Origin: Aquamicrobium aerolatum DSM 21857 | GTDB taxonomy: Bacteria > Pseudomonadota > Alphaproteobacteria > Rhizobiales > Rhizobiaceae | Length of the DNA: 64,000 bases | NCBI RefSeq assembly: GCF_900113935.1 | Contig: NZ_FORF01000006.1 | Span: 124,001 to 188,000 of the forward strand | Direction of reading: 5' to 3' | Part shown: piece after piece, positions 1 through 10,190 of the stretch | How the letters are laid out: every line of letters starts with the position of its first letter | Numbering within the stretch: position 1 is the first letter of the stretch | The notes under the pieces: generated by a model | What the model was told of the DNA's origin: nothing | The model's database searches: none | Seen by the model: the letters and a program-made list of their open reading frames with translations, nothing else | Program-made: the position numbers and the translations under genes

Positions 1-569
1 AAACGGGCTGGTTCGCCACCCGCTCAGGCTACACTGGCGAAGACGGTTTCGAGATCGCCATGCCGATCCCGGAAGCCAGGGAATTTGCCGACAAGCTGCT
101 CGCAAATGAAAACGTCGCATGGGTTGGTCTCGCTGCGCGCGACAGCCTGCGTCTTGAAGCCGGCCTGTGCCTTCACGGCAACGACATCACGCCAGACACC
201 AACCCCGTCGAAGCTGGCCTGATGTGGGCAATCGCCAAGCCGCTGCGCGAGACGGGCACATTCATCGGGGCCGACGCCTTGCGCGCCGCAATCTCTCAGG
301 GTGCGGCCCGCAAGCGCGTTGGTCTGAAGCCTGAAGGCCGCGCACCGGTTCGCGATGGCACCCCCCTCATCGACGCAGACGGAAAAACCGTCGGCGAAGT
401 CACCTCCGGCGGCTTTGGTCCCTCAGTCGGGCACCCGGTCGCCATGGGCTACGTTGATACAGAACCCGCGCAGCCCGCAACTGAAGTTTTCGCAGAAGTA
501 CGCGGCAATCGCGTGCGTCTGGCAGTTCACCCTCTTCCCTTCACGCCGCATCGCTACCGCAAAGGATAA
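1..569 (+). CDS. gcvT: Aminomethyltransferase (glycine cleavage T protein), 3' part
   Basis: This is the C-terminal half of the T protein, cut by the window edge; the reading frame enters at base 3 and about 188 residues are visible. The T protein takes the aminomethyl group from lipoylated GcvH, releases ammonia and makes methylene-tetrahydrofolate. The first visible residues read [15 protein letters not shown], a signature of the folate-binding region. The tail carries the C-terminal barrel, with [16 protein letters not shown] and then [13 protein letters not shown]. It ends five bases before gcvH, so gcvT-gcvH-gcvP form one operon. The start and any glycine riboswitch leader lie outside the window. 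Confidence 0.95.
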   Translation, partial: TGWFATRSGYTGEDGFEIAMPIPEAREFADKLLANENVAWVGLAARDSLRLEAGLCLHGNDITPDTNPVEAGLMWAIAKPLRETGTFIGADALRAAISQGAARKRVGLKPEGRAPVRDGTPLIDADGKTVGEVTSGGFGPSVGHPVAMGYVDTEPAQPATEVFAEVRGNRVRLAVHPLPFTPHRYRKG

Positions 570-574
570 TCCTC

Positions 575-943
575 ATGGCGACGACCTATTTCACTGAAGA
601 TCACGAATGGCTCCGCGTCGAAGGCGACACAGTCACTGTCGGCATTACCGACTACGCGCAGGAGCAGCTGGGCGACCTGGTGTTCGTTGAACTGCCGGAA
701 GTCGGCAAGGCCTTCTCGAAGGGCGATGCAGCCGTCGTGGTTGAATCGGTCAAGGCTGCGTCCGACGTCTATGCCCCCGTCGATGGCGAAGTCACCTCGG
801 TCAACGAAGCCCTCACGTCCGACCCGGCTCTCGTCAATTCGTCGGCAACCGGCGAAGGCTGGCTTTGGACAATGAAGCTTTCCAACCCATCCCAGCTCGA
901 AGGTCTGCTCGATGAGGCAGGCTACCAGGCGCTGATCGGCTAA
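575..943 (+). CDS. gcvH: Glycine cleavage system H protein
   Basis: This is the 122-residue lipoyl carrier that shuttles the aminomethyl intermediate between GcvP and GcvT. The lipoyl-attachment hairpin reads [20 protein letters not shown], and the modified lysine is residue 60. The length and the N-terminal [20 protein letters not shown] are typical of the family. The ATG start follows an AAAGGA ribosome site. The gene lies between gcvT (5-base gap) and gcvP (9-base gap), consistent with equal co-expression of the complex. Confidence 0.97.
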   Translation: MATTYFTEDHEWLRVEGDTVTVGITDYAQEQLGDLVFVELPEVGKAFSKGDAAVVVESVKAASDVYAPVDGEVTSVNEALTSDPALVNSSATGEGWLWTMKLSNPSQLEGLLDEAGYQALIG

Positions 944-952
944 GAGCAGGAT

Positions 953-3736
953 ATGACGGAAAAACAAGCAATTTTTGCCGATCGCCACATCGGGCCAAAC
1001 GCTTCGGACGTTCGGCACATGCTGACGACGCTCGGCGTGCCTTCGGTTGAGACATTGATCAGCCAGGCCGTTCCGCAGTCCATTCGGCTGGGGCGCCCGC
1101 TCGCCCTTCCCGCACCAGCAAGTGAGGCTGAAGCACTTGCTGAGCTCTCCGAAAAGATGAATCAGAACAAGGTTCTGAAGAGCTTTATTGGAGCAGGCTA
1201 TCACGGCGTTCACGTGCCACCTGTGATCCAGCGAAACCTGTTTGAGAACCCCGCCTGGTATACGGCCTACACCCCCTACCAGTCCGAGATCAGCCAGGGC
1301 CGCCTTGAGCTGCTTTTCAACTTCCAGACCTTGGTCAGCGAACTCACCGGCCTGCCGATCGCTTCCGCCTCGCTGCTGGATGAAGCAACCGCCGTTGCCG
1401 AAGCGATGGGAATCGCCTGGCGTCACCACCGTTCCAAGAAGAACGACGTGGTGATCGCAGGCGAACTCCACGCCCAGACGCTCGACGTTGTGAAGACGCG
1501 TGCGGAGCCTCTTGGGATCAACATCGAAGCCACCGAGATTGGCGCCGAGACTGCAGCGCTGATCGTGCCATGGCCGGACACCTATGGCGTTTTCGGCGAC
1601 CACAAGGCAACCATCGCTGCGGCCAAGGCTGCTGGCGCAATCGTCATCTTCGTTGCTGATCCATTGGCACTGACGATCACCGCATCGCCGGCATCATTGG
1701 GTGCCGACATCGCCGTCGGTTCGATGCAACGCTATGGCGTGCCGATGGGGTACGGTGGGCCGCACGCTGGGTTCTGCGCCGTTTCTGACGCCCTCACCCG
1801 TCTGATGCCGGGCCGCCTTGTAGGTCAATCGACGGACGCCCATGGCCGTCCAGGGTTCCGCCTCGCACTGCAAACGCGTGAGCAGCACATCCGTCGCGAC
1901 AAGGCGACCTCCAACATCTGCACCGCCCAGGCACTGCTCGCCAACATGGCGACCGCCTACGCAATCTGGCATGGGCCAGAAGGGCTGCAGGCCATCGCAC
2001 GACGCGTCAACAATTTCGCCTCACGCCTTGCCGCAGCGCTCGGCATCAAGGCTCGGTTGTTCGACACTGTCACCGTGACCGTCAGCGGAAATGCCAAGGC
2101 GCTCGCCGCCAAGGCTGAGGAATCCGGCTTGCTCCTGCGCGTCGTCGACGAGGACCGTATCAGCGTCGCCTTCGACGAAACCTCGACGGAAGAAGACCTG
2201 CAGACCATTGCTGGAATTCTGGGCGTCACGGTCGCGACTGAAGCACCGAGGGCACTGCCCCAAAATCCACGTGGCGGCGAATTCCTGACCCAGCCGATGT
2301 TCCATGATCATCGCTCGGAAACGGAAATGATGCGCCTGCTCCGCCGGCTTGCAGACAAGGATCTGGCCCTCGACCGCGCGATGATCCCGCTTGGCTCCTG
2401 CACCATGAAGCTGAACGCCGCAGCCGAGATGATGCCAGTCAGCTGGCAAAGCGTTGGTGGCCTTCATCCGTTTGCACCGGCAGAACACGCCACCGGCTAT
2501 AAGGCAATGACCGATGAGCTGGAAAGCTGGCTTGCCGAGATTACCGGCTTCGACGCCTGCTCTCTGCAGCCGAACGCTGGCAGCCAGGGTGAATATGCGG
2601 GTCTTCTCGCTATCCGTCGCTATCACCAGTCGCGGGGAGATACCGGGCGCGACGTCTGCCTGATCCCTTCGTCAGCTCACGGCACCAATCCCGCAAGCGC
2701 AGCCATGGCCGGCATGGGTGTGGTCATCGTCAAGTGCACCGACGATGGCGACATCGACGTTGCCGACCTCAAGGCCAAGGCAGCGCAGTATGCTGATCGT
2801 CTTGCCGCCCTCATGATCACCTACCCGTCCACCCACGGTGTGTTCGAGGAAGGTGTGCGCGAGATCTGCAAGACCGTCCACGACCATGGCGGACAGGTTT
2901 ACCTCGACGGTGCGAACCTCAACGCAATGGTTGGCCTTGCGCGCCCCGGAGACTTGGGTGCCGACGTCTGCCACATGAACCTGCACAAGACGTTCTGCAT
3001 TCCGCATGGCGGCGGTGGCCCAGGCGTTGGACCGATCGGCGTGAAATCGCATCTTGCGCCATTCCTGCCAGGGCACGTCTTCGGTGGCGATGGCTACGCC
3101 GTATCGGCTGCGCCGTTCGGCTCGGCATCCATCCTTCCGATCACGTGGATGTATATCCGTATGATGGGTGGGTCGGGCCTCAAGCACGCAACCGAGATGG
3201 CGATCCTGAACGCCAACTACATTGCCGAGCGCCTGAAGGCATTCTACCCCGTGCTGTACAAGGGCAAGAACGGTCGCGTCGCGCATGAGTGCATTCTCGA
3301 CACCCGCGTTCTGAAAGACACGGCGGGCATCGGCGTCGAGGACATCGCCAAGCGTCTGATTGACTACGGCTTCCACGCCCCGACCATGTCGTGGCCAGTG
3401 GCTGGCACGCTGATGGTCGAGCCGACGGAAAGCGAGTCAAAGCTCGAGATCGATCGCTTCTGCGACGCAATGATCGGCATTGCGCGGGAAGCGTCCAAGG
3501 TGGCCGACGGTACATGGCCGCTGGATGACAATCCGCTCGTGAACGCCCCGCATACTTCGGCGGAGACGATCGCCAACGAATGGACCCATCCATATTCGCG
3601 GACGATCGCGGCATTCCCTGCCGGCGAGGCAAATTTTGCCTCCAAATACTGGCCGCCAGTCTCGCGCATCGACAATGTTGGGGGAGATCGCAATCTCGTC
3701 TGCGCCTGTCCTCCGGTCGAGGTACTGGCAAGCTAA
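953..3736 (+). CDS. gcvP: Glycine dehydrogenase (decarboxylating), P protein
   Basis: This PLP enzyme of 927 residues decarboxylates glycine and passes the aminomethyl group to lipoyl-GcvH. It is the long single-chain form that joins the two halves which some bacteria encode as gcvPA and gcvPB. The PLP lysine is K679 in [16 protein letters not shown], followed by the usual glycine-rich loop. The N-terminal half has [15 protein letters not shown] and the [16 protein letters not shown] segment. It is the last gene of the operon; a strong stem-loop follows about 30 bases after the stop. Confidence 0.97.
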   Translation: MTEKQAIFADRHIGPNASDVRHMLTTLGVPSVETLISQAVPQSIRLGRPLALPAPASEAEALAELSEKMNQNKVLKSFIGAGYHGVHVPPVIQRNLFENPAWYTAYTPYQSEISQGRLELLFNFQTLVSELTGLPIASASLLDEATAVAEAMGIAWRHHRSKKNDVVIAGELHAQTLDVVKTRAEPLGINIEATEIGAETAALIVPWPDTYGVFGDHKATIAAAKAAGAIVIFVADPLALTITASPASLGADIAVGSMQRYGVPMGYGGPHAGFCAVSDALTRLMPGRLVGQSTDAHGRPGFRLALQTREQHIRRDKATSNICTAQALLANMATAYAIWHGPEGLQAIARRVNNFASRLAAALGIKARLFDTVTVTVSGNAKALAAKAEESGLLLRVVDEDRISVAFDETSTEEDLQTIAGILGVTVATEAPRALPQNPRGGEFLTQPMFHDHRSETEMMRLLRRLADKDLALDRAMIPLGSCTMKLNAAAEMMPVSWQSVGGLHPFAPAEHATGYKAMTDELESWLAEITGFDACSLQPNAGSQGEYAGLLAIRRYHQSRGDTGRDVCLIPSSAHGTNPASAAMAGMGVVIVKCTDDGDIDVADLKAKAAQYADRLAALMITYPSTHGVFEEGVREICKTVHDHGGQVYLDGANLNAMVGLARPGDLGADVCHMNLHKTFCIPHGGGGPGVGPIGVKSHLAPFLPGHVFGGDGYAVSAAPFGSASILPITWMYIRMMGGSGLKHATEMAILNANYIAERLKAFYPVLYKGKNGRVAHECILDTRVLKDTAGIGVEDIAKRLIDYGFHAPTMSWPVAGTLMVEPTESESKLEIDRFCDAMIGIAREASKVADGTWPLDDNPLVNAPHTSAETIANEWTHPYSRTIAAFPAGEANFASKYWPPVSRIDNVGGDRNLVCACPPVEVLAS

Positions 3737-3766
3737 CGTCCGCGAGAAGCTGACGTCATCGACAAT

Positions 3767-3792
3767 GCCGAAAGCGGGTTTCCGCTTTCGGC
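3767..3792 (+). terminator. Stem-loop after the gcv operon
   Basis: An 11-bp perfect stem (GCCGAAAGCGG with its complement) closes a 4-base loop 30 bases after the gcvP stop. No T-run follows, so it is either a weak intrinsic terminator or a 3'-end stabilising hairpin. Confidence 0.5.
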
Positions 3793-3918
3793 TCAATCAA
3801 GAGCCAAGCCCGAAGTCAGTTAGGATTTCTGGGTCGCAAGCCTGATTGCCTTATGGGTCAGGCAGCGGAACGTCAGCCTGAACGCCCCACTGCGCCTCTC
3901 ATGACCATCGCGGGTCGA

Positions 3919-4056
3919 TCAGCCGATGACGGCCGCTACCGCGCGGGCGAACGTCGCCGCTCCGAACGCAAAAGCGAACGCCGAAATGAAGATCAGCACA
4001 GTTCGCGCCTGTCTCGACAAGCCGTTGCGATCTTCTCTGTCGTGTTCCTGCGCCAT
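3919..4056 (-). CDS. Small single-pass membrane protein, unrecognised
   Basis: This predicted 45-residue protein has a charged, hydrophilic N-terminus (MAQEHDREDRNGLSRQAR) and then one hydrophobic stretch of about 25 residues rich in Ala and Phe. The ATG at 4056 is preceded by GGAG eight bases upstream, which is why this start is preferred over one 26 codons earlier. It is the only open frame in the 600-base gap between gcvP and parE with both a ribosome site and a protein-like composition. No function can be assigned. It could still be a chance frame. Confidence 0.45.
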   Translation of the reverse strand: MAQEHDREDRNGLSRQARTVLIFISAFAFAFGAATFARAVAAVIG

Positions 4057-4337
4057 ATGCACTGCTCCATGCGCCTCGGCATCACGCGAGGCAAAGTTAC
4101 TCCCGCCGCCAACCTCGTGTGGAAAGGTCAACAATATCCTTCCAAGCGGCCTTCGGGACCACGCGACTTCGGGCCTTGGTTATCAAAGTGTTGCGCAATC
4201 GCTGCTGGGCTCACTATGTTGGGGAGCAACAGGGCACTCTCGAACGGAACAAGAACCTTGACGCCCAGAATGCTGATATAACGGCGACACAGTGGCCCCG
4301 TTGTGGGTGATTCGCCCTATTTCCAAGACAGGTTTAC
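4057..4337. other. Intergenic region upstream of parE
   Basis: These 281 bases separate the small minus-strand gene from parE and presumably hold promoters for both. I see no convincing hairpin, repeat or RNA gene. Overlapping plus-strand frames here have compositions unlike proteins. Confidence 0.4.
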
Positions 4338-6389
4338 ATGGACGACGGTAACGATCTTTTCTCCGGAATTTCCACACCAAGCCCGATCTCTGCCCGTCCT
4401 GCCGACCCCATCGTTCAGGCCGCGAAGTCAGCCACGGTCGCGCCGGTCGCAAAGGATGCTTCCGAAGGTTACAGCGCTCAGGACATTGAGGTTCTTGAGG
4501 GGCTCGAGCCAGTGCGGCGTCGTCCCGGCATGTATATCGGTGGCACCGACGAGAAAGCGTTGCATCATCTGTTCGCCGAAGTCATCGATAACTCGATGGA
4601 CGAAGCGGTGGCCGGCCACGCGACCTTCATTGAGGTCGAGGTACATGGCGACGGGTCTGTCAGCGTGACAGACAATGGCCGTGGCATCCCGATCGACCCA
4701 CATCCGAAATTCAAGGACAAATCGGCGCTCGAAGTGATCATGACGACACTCCATGCGGGCGGAAAATTTGATTCCAAGGTCTATGAAACGTCAGGCGGTT
4801 TGCATGGCGTAGGCGTGTCTGTGGTGAACGCCCTGTCCGATATGCTCGAAGTGGAGGTTGCACGCGGGCGCAAGCTCTACCGCCAGCGCTTCTCACGCGG
4901 CATTGCTCAGGGTGGGATCGAAAGTCTTGGCGAAGTTCACAATCGTCGTGGCACGCGCGTGCGCTTCCACCCCGATCCGGAAATCTTCGGCCACTCGTTG
5001 AAGTTCGAGCCAGCACGTCTTCTAAAGATGACGCGCTCCAAGGCGTATCTTTTTGGCGGTGTCGAGATCCGTTGGATCTGCGATCCGGAGCTGCTTTCCG
5101 AAAAGGAAGACACACCGACCAAAGCTGTGTTCCACTTTCCTGGCGGCCTCAAGGATTATCTTGCAGCGTCGCTCGGCTCTGACTTTCAAGTCACGCGAGA
5201 AATCTTCGCTGGCAAGACGGAGAAGAACAACGGCCACGGCGCCGTCGAGTGGGCAGTGACATGGTTTGGCGGCGACGGCTTCGTCAATTCCTATTGCAAC
5301 ACCATTCCGACCGATGAAGGTGGCACCCATGAGATGGGTTTCCGCAGCATCCTGACCCGTGGGCTGAAGAACTACGCCGACCTCGTCGGCAACAAGCGTG
5401 CCTCTATCGTGATGGCAGAGGACGTGATGATCTCGGCAGCCGGAATGCTGTCGGTCTTCATTCGCGAGCCGGAATTCGTCGGCCAGACCAAAAACCGGCT
5501 GGCGACTGTCGAGGCCCAGCGCATCGTCGAGAACGCGATCCGCGACGCTTTCGACCACTGGCTTGCAGACAATCCGCAGGAATCCTCAAAGCTTCTCGAC
5601 TGGGTGATCGCCCGTGCCGATGAGCGCGTCAAACGACGCCAGGAAAAGGAAGTTACCCGCAAGAGTGCGGTCAGGAAACTTCGCTTGCCGGGCAAGCTGG
5701 CTGACTGCACCCAAAACGCAGCACAGGGCGCGGAGCTTTTCATCGTGGAGGGTGACTCCGCTGGTGGCTCGGCCAAACAGGCGCGTGATCGCTCAAACCA
5801 GGCGATCCTCCCGCTGCGCGGCAAGATCCTCAACGTGGCGAGCGCCGGGCATGACAAGCTGACCGCCAATCAGACGATTGCCGACATCATTCAGGCGCTC
5901 GGATGCGGAACTCGCTCCAGATATCGCGATGAAGATTTGCGCTATGATCGCGTGATCATCATGACCGACGCCGACGTTGACGGTGCACATATCGCGTCGC
6001 TTCTAATGACCTTCTTCTACCAGGAAATGCCACAGCTGATCCGCAACGGGCATCTCTACATGGCCGTCCCGCCCCTCTATCGCATCAGCCAAGGCGGCAA
6101 GGTGCGTTACGCGCGTGACGACGATCACAAGGACGAATTGCTCAAAACCGAGTTTTCAGGCCGCGGAAAGATCGAGATCGGTCGCTTCAAGGGGCTTGGC
6201 GAAATGATGGCGGCGCAGCTCAAGGAAACCACGATGGACCCCAAGAAGCGGACCTTGCTGCGGGTCGAAATCATTGATGATGAAGACGCAACGAAGGCAT
6301 CCGTAGAAGCCTTGATGGGCACGAAGCCGGAAGCCCGTTTCCGTTTCATCCAGGAAAGGGCGGAGTTCGCGCCAGAGCTGGATATCTGA
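4338..6389 (+). CDS. parE: DNA topoisomerase IV subunit B
   Basis: This is the ATPase subunit (683 residues) of the topoisomerase that decatenates daughter chromosomes. The GHKL ATPase domain begins near residue 50 with DIEVLEGLEPVRRRPGMYIG and has VIDNSMDEA and the DNGRGIPID loop. The TOPRIM domain shows EGDSAGGSAKQARDR near residue 470 and the metal-binding DADVDGAHI near 543. The C-terminus has FKGLGEMMAAQLKETTMDP. The length fits ParE rather than the roughly 800-residue GyrB. The non-conserved first 45 residues are usual in rhizobial ParE. It converges on the next gene with only nine bases between stops. Confidence 0.95.
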   Translation: MDDGNDLFSGISTPSPISARPADPIVQAAKSATVAPVAKDASEGYSAQDIEVLEGLEPVRRRPGMYIGGTDEKALHHLFAEVIDNSMDEAVAGHATFIEVEVHGDGSVSVTDNGRGIPIDPHPKFKDKSALEVIMTTLHAGGKFDSKVYETSGGLHGVGVSVVNALSDMLEVEVARGRKLYRQRFSRGIAQGGIESLGEVHNRRGTRVRFHPDPEIFGHSLKFEPARLLKMTRSKAYLFGGVEIRWICDPELLSEKEDTPTKAVFHFPGGLKDYLAASLGSDFQVTREIFAGKTEKNNGHGAVEWAVTWFGGDGFVNSYCNTIPTDEGGTHEMGFRSILTRGLKNYADLVGNKRASIVMAEDVMISAAGMLSVFIREPEFVGQTKNRLATVEAQRIVENAIRDAFDHWLADNPQESSKLLDWVIARADERVKRRQEKEVTRKSAVRKLRLPGKLADCTQNAAQGAELFIVEGDSAGGSAKQARDRSNQAILPLRGKILNVASAGHDKLTANQTIADIIQALGCGTRSRYRDEDLRYDRVIIMTDADVDGAHIASLLMTFFYQEMPQLIRNGHLYMAVPPLYRISQGGKVRYARDDDHKDELLKTEFSGRGKIEIGRFKGLGEMMAAQLKETTMDPKKRTLLRVEIIDDEDATKASVEALMGTKPEARFRFIQERAEFAPELDI

Positions 6390-6398
6390 ACCAGCTCG

Positions 6399-7541
6399 TC
6401 AGGCTGCGGTGATCTGGAGTGCGTGGTCTCGAGCGTTGTCTCGCAACGCTTCCAGATGGATCATCCGGATAAGCGCTGCGACATCGTTGTGCTGCTCGAA
6501 GGATTCCGACTGTCCCTGAGCTGCGTCCAAAGTGCGCAGCATTGCCCAGCTGACTTCCTGTACACCCGCGACCTGCCGGCCGGCCGCAACATTGCGCCAA
6601 ATTTTCAGCGCGACCACGACCACGCCGTGTAACTCCTTTGAAACACCTGCACCACGCAGGAGCGCCATGACTGCAACGTCACGGCCCGAAGCAAGGATTG
6701 CCCGGACGCGGCCTTCCGTCTGGCCAGACAAAGCCATCAGGACGGAGCCCAGAAAATCGACCTTGCCGTGCGCCACCGCGCGCAGCAGAAACGCGCCGGT
6801 CAATTCACCACGCAGCCGTAGATGCTCGATCAGCGCCGCATGTTCCCCAACCGGCACGTTCTCGATGAGCGTCAGCGACGCGCGCATGCAGGCATCGCGG
6901 GTGATCTGATGCGCACGCCGTTCGCCCATAAGCGCCCGTACCAGCGGTGCCTCGCGCAACACCTCGCCCAGCTTGACCAGCAACATATGGCGACATTCGC
7001 CCGGCAGACTCGCATCGCCCATCAATGCCTCGCGCAGAGCTGCATCATGGCCGAAGCGCTCCACCAGCCGTCGATAGCTCAATGAAGCAATGACGGCCCC
7101 CTCATTGCGCGCCAAAGCAATACAGGCCGCCAGCTCGCCAACCTCCGCAATCGCAGCCGAAAGGCTCATCGATACCTGCGGGCGCGACGCAATAGAAAGC
7201 TGCACACGGCCTGAGCCGGCTGCAACACGGTCAATGAGATCGCCATCCATCAGAATGGGCGAACGAACGAGAACCCATTCGGCCACGTCGTCCTGATCCG
7301 ATGCAAGCGCGGCCACAATCTGTGGCGGTGCCTGCCTGCTCATTGACAATGCCTCGGAAAGAGCGGCGCGCACTTTTGGCGAAGGATCATCCAGCAGCAG
7401 CGTCAACGCCGCTTCAGCCTCACAGCGATCCTCGAACGGAAGCTCATGGTTGAGAAACGCCCTCGACAAGGCGCTCGCAGCAGCAACCCGCTCTGAAACC
7501 CGCGCATTGCCGATCCATGTGAGAAAATGCCTGATAATCAT
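6399..7541 (-). CDS. DUF2336 domain protein
   Basis: This is a 380-residue, largely alpha-helical protein. It begins MIIRHFLTWIGNARVSERVAAASALSRAFLN and continues with short Ala/Leu-rich helical units of HEAT-like character (for example VRAALSEALS, AEWVLVRSPILMDGDLIDRV and LARNEGAVIASLSYRRLVERFG). That pattern is typical of DUF2336 proteins, which are abundant in Hyphomicrobiales and have no settled function. There is no signal peptide or membrane segment. It is transcribed divergently from the MaoC-like gene across a 115-base region. Confidence 0.8.
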   Translation of the reverse strand: MIIRHFLTWIGNARVSERVAAASALSRAFLNHELPFEDRCEAEAALTLLLDDPSPKVRAALSEALSMSRQAPPQIVAALASDQDDVAEWVLVRSPILMDGDLIDRVAAGSGRVQLSIASRPQVSMSLSAAIAEVGELAACIALARNEGAVIASLSYRRLVERFGHDAALREALMGDASLPGECRHMLLVKLGEVLREAPLVRALMGERRAHQITRDACMRASLTLIENVPVGEHAALIEHLRLRGELTGAFLLRAVAHGKVDFLGSVLMALSGQTEGRVRAILASGRDVAVMALLRGAGVSKELHGVVVVALKIWRNVAAGRQVAGVQEVSWAMLRTLDAAQGQSESFEQHNDVAALIRMIHLEALRDNARDHALQITAA

Positions 7542-7656
7542 GGATGTTTAACGCCTGACCCGCCCTATACACCCTGACGCTATTGAAAAATGGTTTACGA
7601 ACGGTTCACCATAGATTTTAACCGCTAGGGAACCATCGCATTCGGAGGAACGGTAC

Positions 7657-8109
7657 ATGGCAGGGCTATATCTGGAGGAATTCGCGATCGGTCAGGTGAT
7701 CCGTCACCCGATCACCCGTACCGTGACCGAAAGTGACAACGTGTTCTTCTCGACAATGACCATGAACCCGCAGCCGCTGCATATCGATTTTGATTATGCT
7801 GCCAGGAGTGAATGGGGCAAACCGCTGGTCAATTCTCTTTTCACACTCGGCCTGATGATCGGCATTTCGGTGCATGAAACCACGCTTGGCACCATCGTCG
7901 CCAATTTGGGCATGACCGACACCACGTTTCCTCATCCGCTTTTCCATGGCGATACAGTGCGTGTCGAAACGGAAATCCGCTCCATCCGAGAATCAAAGTC
8001 GAAGCCGGATCGCGGCGTCGTCGAAATGGAACACCGCGCCTACAATCAACATGACGTTCTGGTAGCCAGATGCGTCCGCCAGACGATGATCCAGAAAAGG
8101 CCTGCCTGA
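7657..8109 (+). CDS. MaoC-family hotdog dehydratase
   Basis: This is a 150-residue single hotdog-domain protein of the MaoC type, a family that hydrates or dehydrates enoyl-CoA thioesters. The active-site region reads [30 protein letters not shown], with the conserved polar/His pair. The start has a strong ribosome site (GGAGGAA). The stop overlaps the ATG of the CitE-like lyase (TGATG), so the two are translationally coupled and likely catalyse successive steps on one acyl-CoA. The substrate cannot be read from sequence; beta-methylmalyl-CoA and itaconyl-CoA/citramalyl-CoA chemistry are candidates. Confidence 0.85.
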   Translation: MAGLYLEEFAIGQVIRHPITRTVTESDNVFFSTMTMNPQPLHIDFDYAARSEWGKPLVNSLFTLGLMIGISVHETTLGTIVANLGMTDTTFPHPLFHGDTVRVETEIRSIRESKSKPDRGVVEMEHRAYNQHDVLVARCVRQTMIQKRPA

Positions 8110-8978
8110 TGCGTTCCCTGCTTTTTGTACCGGGCGATTCCGAACGCAAGCTTGCCAAGGGGCTGGCTTCGGGTGCCGATGTCCTGATCATCGATCTGGA
8201 AGACTCGGTTTCCCTGGACCGCAAGGCTGCAGCACGCGAGATCACGGCATCGCTTCTTATGCAGGAACGATCGGGCCCCCGCCTCTACGTGCGCGTCAAC
8301 GACCTTTCGTCAGGCCTGACCGACGACGACCTCGGCGCAATCATGAAGGGCGCACCAGAAGGCGTCATGCTACCAAAATCAAACAGCGCAGATGATGTCG
8401 CGCGGCTTGCTGTGCGCCTGCGCGTGGAGGAAGCCCGCAATGGTCTGGAAGATGGGGTAACCCGCATCCTGCCCATCATCACAGAAACACCGCTTGGCGT
8501 CCTCAATGCGGCTAGCTACGCGCGTGGGGAGTCTCGTTTGTCCGGCCTGACCTGGGGTGCAGAAGACCTGTCCGCCGAAATCGGCGCTTCAGAGACGCGT
8601 GATGCGAATGGCGTCTATACGCAGGTTTTCCAGCACGCCCGGGTGACGACGCTCCTTGCCGCCAATGCCGCCGATGTCGCGGCAATCGACACCGTCTTTC
8701 CCGATTTCAGAAATGAAGCGTCATTCGAACGCGACAGCCGCGAGGGTGCCCGCGATGGCTTTACCGGGCGGATGGCTATTCATCCGGCGCAAGTTCCTGT
8801 CATCAACGAGATATTCGCCCCGTCTCCAGATGCCGTGCAGCATGCGCAGGCAATCGTCGACGCCTTCGCCGTTGCCGGCAATCCGGGCGTCATCAGTATC
8901 GACGGCAAGATGTTTGACCGCCCTCACCTGAAAAGAGCGGAAAGGCTGCTGGCGCGAGCCAACGCTGCCAGCACCTGA
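8109..8978 (+). CDS. HpcH/HpaI (CitE-like) acyl-CoA lyase
   Basis: This is a 289-residue TIM-barrel lyase of the CitE/malyl-CoA lyase family. Visible family motifs are RSLLFVPGDSERKLAKG at the N-terminus, the metal-binding region DVLIIDLEDSV, PLGVLNAASYARG, GLTWGAEDLSAEIGA and GRMAIHPAQVPVINEIF. The start at 8109 is chosen because it overlaps the upstream stop and opens directly on the conserved RSLLFVPG. It probably cleaves or forms a 3-hydroxyacyl-CoA such as malyl-CoA or citramalyl-CoA. Pairing with a MaoC hydratase supports a hydrate-then-cleave route. Confidence 0.87.
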   Translation: MRSLLFVPGDSERKLAKGLASGADVLIIDLEDSVSLDRKAAAREITASLLMQERSGPRLYVRVNDLSSGLTDDDLGAIMKGAPEGVMLPKSNSADDVARLAVRLRVEEARNGLEDGVTRILPIITETPLGVLNAASYARGESRLSGLTWGAEDLSAEIGASETRDANGVYTQVFQHARVTTLLAANAADVAAIDTVFPDFRNEASFERDSREGARDGFTGRMAIHPAQVPVINEIFAPSPDAVQHAQAIVDAFAVAGNPGVISIDGKMFDRPHLKRAERLLARANAAST

Positions 8979-8993
8979 GCGCCTATCGGTTCG

Positions 8994-9602
8994 TCATGCG
9001 TCGTTCCAGCGAGGACGACGCATCTGGAACGTATCCGTGACGGACGTAAAATCCAGATAGCCAAGCCGCGAAACTGTTCCGGCTTTGACAATGTCGAACA
9101 TTCCGTCCGTCATCGCGTCTTCGCTCATATAGACACCGACGACTTCGCCGAACACCATGAAGCGATTGCCGGTTTTTCCATCCAGCCCCTTCGGCTGGTG
9201 GATTTCGGTGACCTTGCATTCGAGTGCTGCCAGCGCCTGCGCGACGCGTGGTGGCTTCACCAGCGTCGACACCGCCGTTTCGAGCTTTGCATAGTCAAAT
9301 TCCGACACGCCTCGTGGAGCATCGACGGACGTCGCATTTGCCGCTTCCACCAATGCCCGGCCAACCAGATTACATACGAACTCACCCGTCTCGCGCGCAT
9401 AGACAACGCTATCTTTCTCTCCTTCCGAAGAGAACATCACGAGATGGGGGTTCGTGCTCAGTGCGTTGAAAAACGAATAAGGCGCAACATTGAGCTTGCC
9501 GGTTGACGAAACTGTCGAAATCCAGCCGATCGGGCGCGGCGATACAATCGCCTTGAACGGATCATGCGGCAGGCCATGGCCCTTGTTCGGCTCATAGAAC
9601 AC
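8994..9602 (-). CDS. Flavin reductase-like FMN-binding protein
   Basis: This 202-residue protein has the flavin-reductase-like split barrel. It opens with FYEPNKGHGLPHDPFKAIVSPRPIGWIST, where SPRPIGWIST is the FMN-phosphate-binding motif, followed by LNVAPYSFFNALSTNPHLVMFS. The start is GTG: GGGAGG sits eight bases upstream and no ATG fits the conserved beginning. It lies three bases after the nitroreductase stop, so they are co-transcribed. Family members supply reduced FMN or reduce quinone/flavin substrates; the partner here is unknown. Confidence 0.85.
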   Translation of the reverse strand: MFYEPNKGHGLPHDPFKAIVSPRPIGWISTVSSTGKLNVAPYSFFNALSTNPHLVMFSSEGEKDSVVYARETGEFVCNLVGRALVEAANATSVDAPRGVSEFDYAKLETAVSTLVKPPRVAQALAALECKVTEIHQPKGLDGKTGNRFMVFGEVVGVYMSEDAMTDGMFDIVKAGTVSRLGYLDFTSVTDTFQMRRPRWNDA

Positions 9603-9605
9603 GTG

Positions 9606-10190
9606 TCAGGCCTCCCAAGGTCCGGAATATTCTGACACCAGCGCTTCCATATCGGGGCGAGGACGGTCGGCGGTTCCGCCATCGTGCGAACCAATATGGA
9701 CAAACCCGACAACGCGCTCATTCGGCGCCAGTCCGAGCAGGCGGCGCCCTTCCTCGTCTTCGGAATACCAGTTGGTGATCCAGTTGGCGCCATAACCGTG
9801 TGCATTTGCTGCAAGCACCAGATTCATGGCGGCCGCACCACCGGAAAGGAGCATCTCCCACTGCGGCACTTTCGGATGATCCTTCACCACTGAAACGACT
9901 CCGATCACGAGCGGAGCGCGCGCAAATCGCATCAGTTCCTGCTGCTGGCGCTTTTCATCCAGGTGGCCCTCCCGCTCCTGCGCACGGGCAGCCAGCATTC
10001 GGCCAATTTCATGACGCACCTCGCCGCGATAAAGGATAAAACGCCATGGCTGCACCATGCCGTGATCGGGAACCCGTGCTGCGATCCTGAGCATCGTGGC
10101 AATTTCGGCATCGCTCGGTGCAGGCTCTTTGAGCTCCGCAATCGGAGCGGATCTGCGGGCGAGCATGAAATCAATCACTGACTGAGACAA
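9606..10190 (-). CDS. Nitroreductase family protein (YdjA-like)
   Basis: This is a 194-residue FMN-dependent NAD(P)H nitroreductase-fold protein. It shows ARRSAPIAELKEPAPSD, then AARVPDHGMVQPWRFILY and GANWITNWYSED near the C-terminus; the short, single-domain form fits the YdjA subgroup. The start is TTG at 10190, with GGAG six bases upstream; the first internal ATG would remove conserved residues. It is the first gene of a two-gene operon with the flavin reductase. The natural substrate is unknown. Confidence 0.85.
   Translation of the reverse strand: MSQSVIDFMLARRSAPIAELKEPAPSDAEIATMLRIAARVPDHGMVQPWRFILYRGEVRHEIGRMLAARAQEREGHLDEKRQQQELMRFARAPLVIGVVSVVKDHPKVPQWEMLLSGGAAAMNLVLAANAHGYGANWITNWYSEDEEGRRLLGLAPNERVVGFVHIGSHDGGTADRPRPDMEALVSEYSGPWEA

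Noticed and set aside
554-1603. 349-residue minus-strand open frame
   Set aside because: It lies antisense to gcvH and gcvP, has no family resemblance or ribosome site, and such frames are usual opposite GC-rich genes.
3853-4281. 142-residue plus-strand open frame between gcvP and parE
   Set aside because: Its composition is low-complexity Arg/Ala/Ser without hydrophobic core, and it overlaps the better-supported small minus-strand gene.
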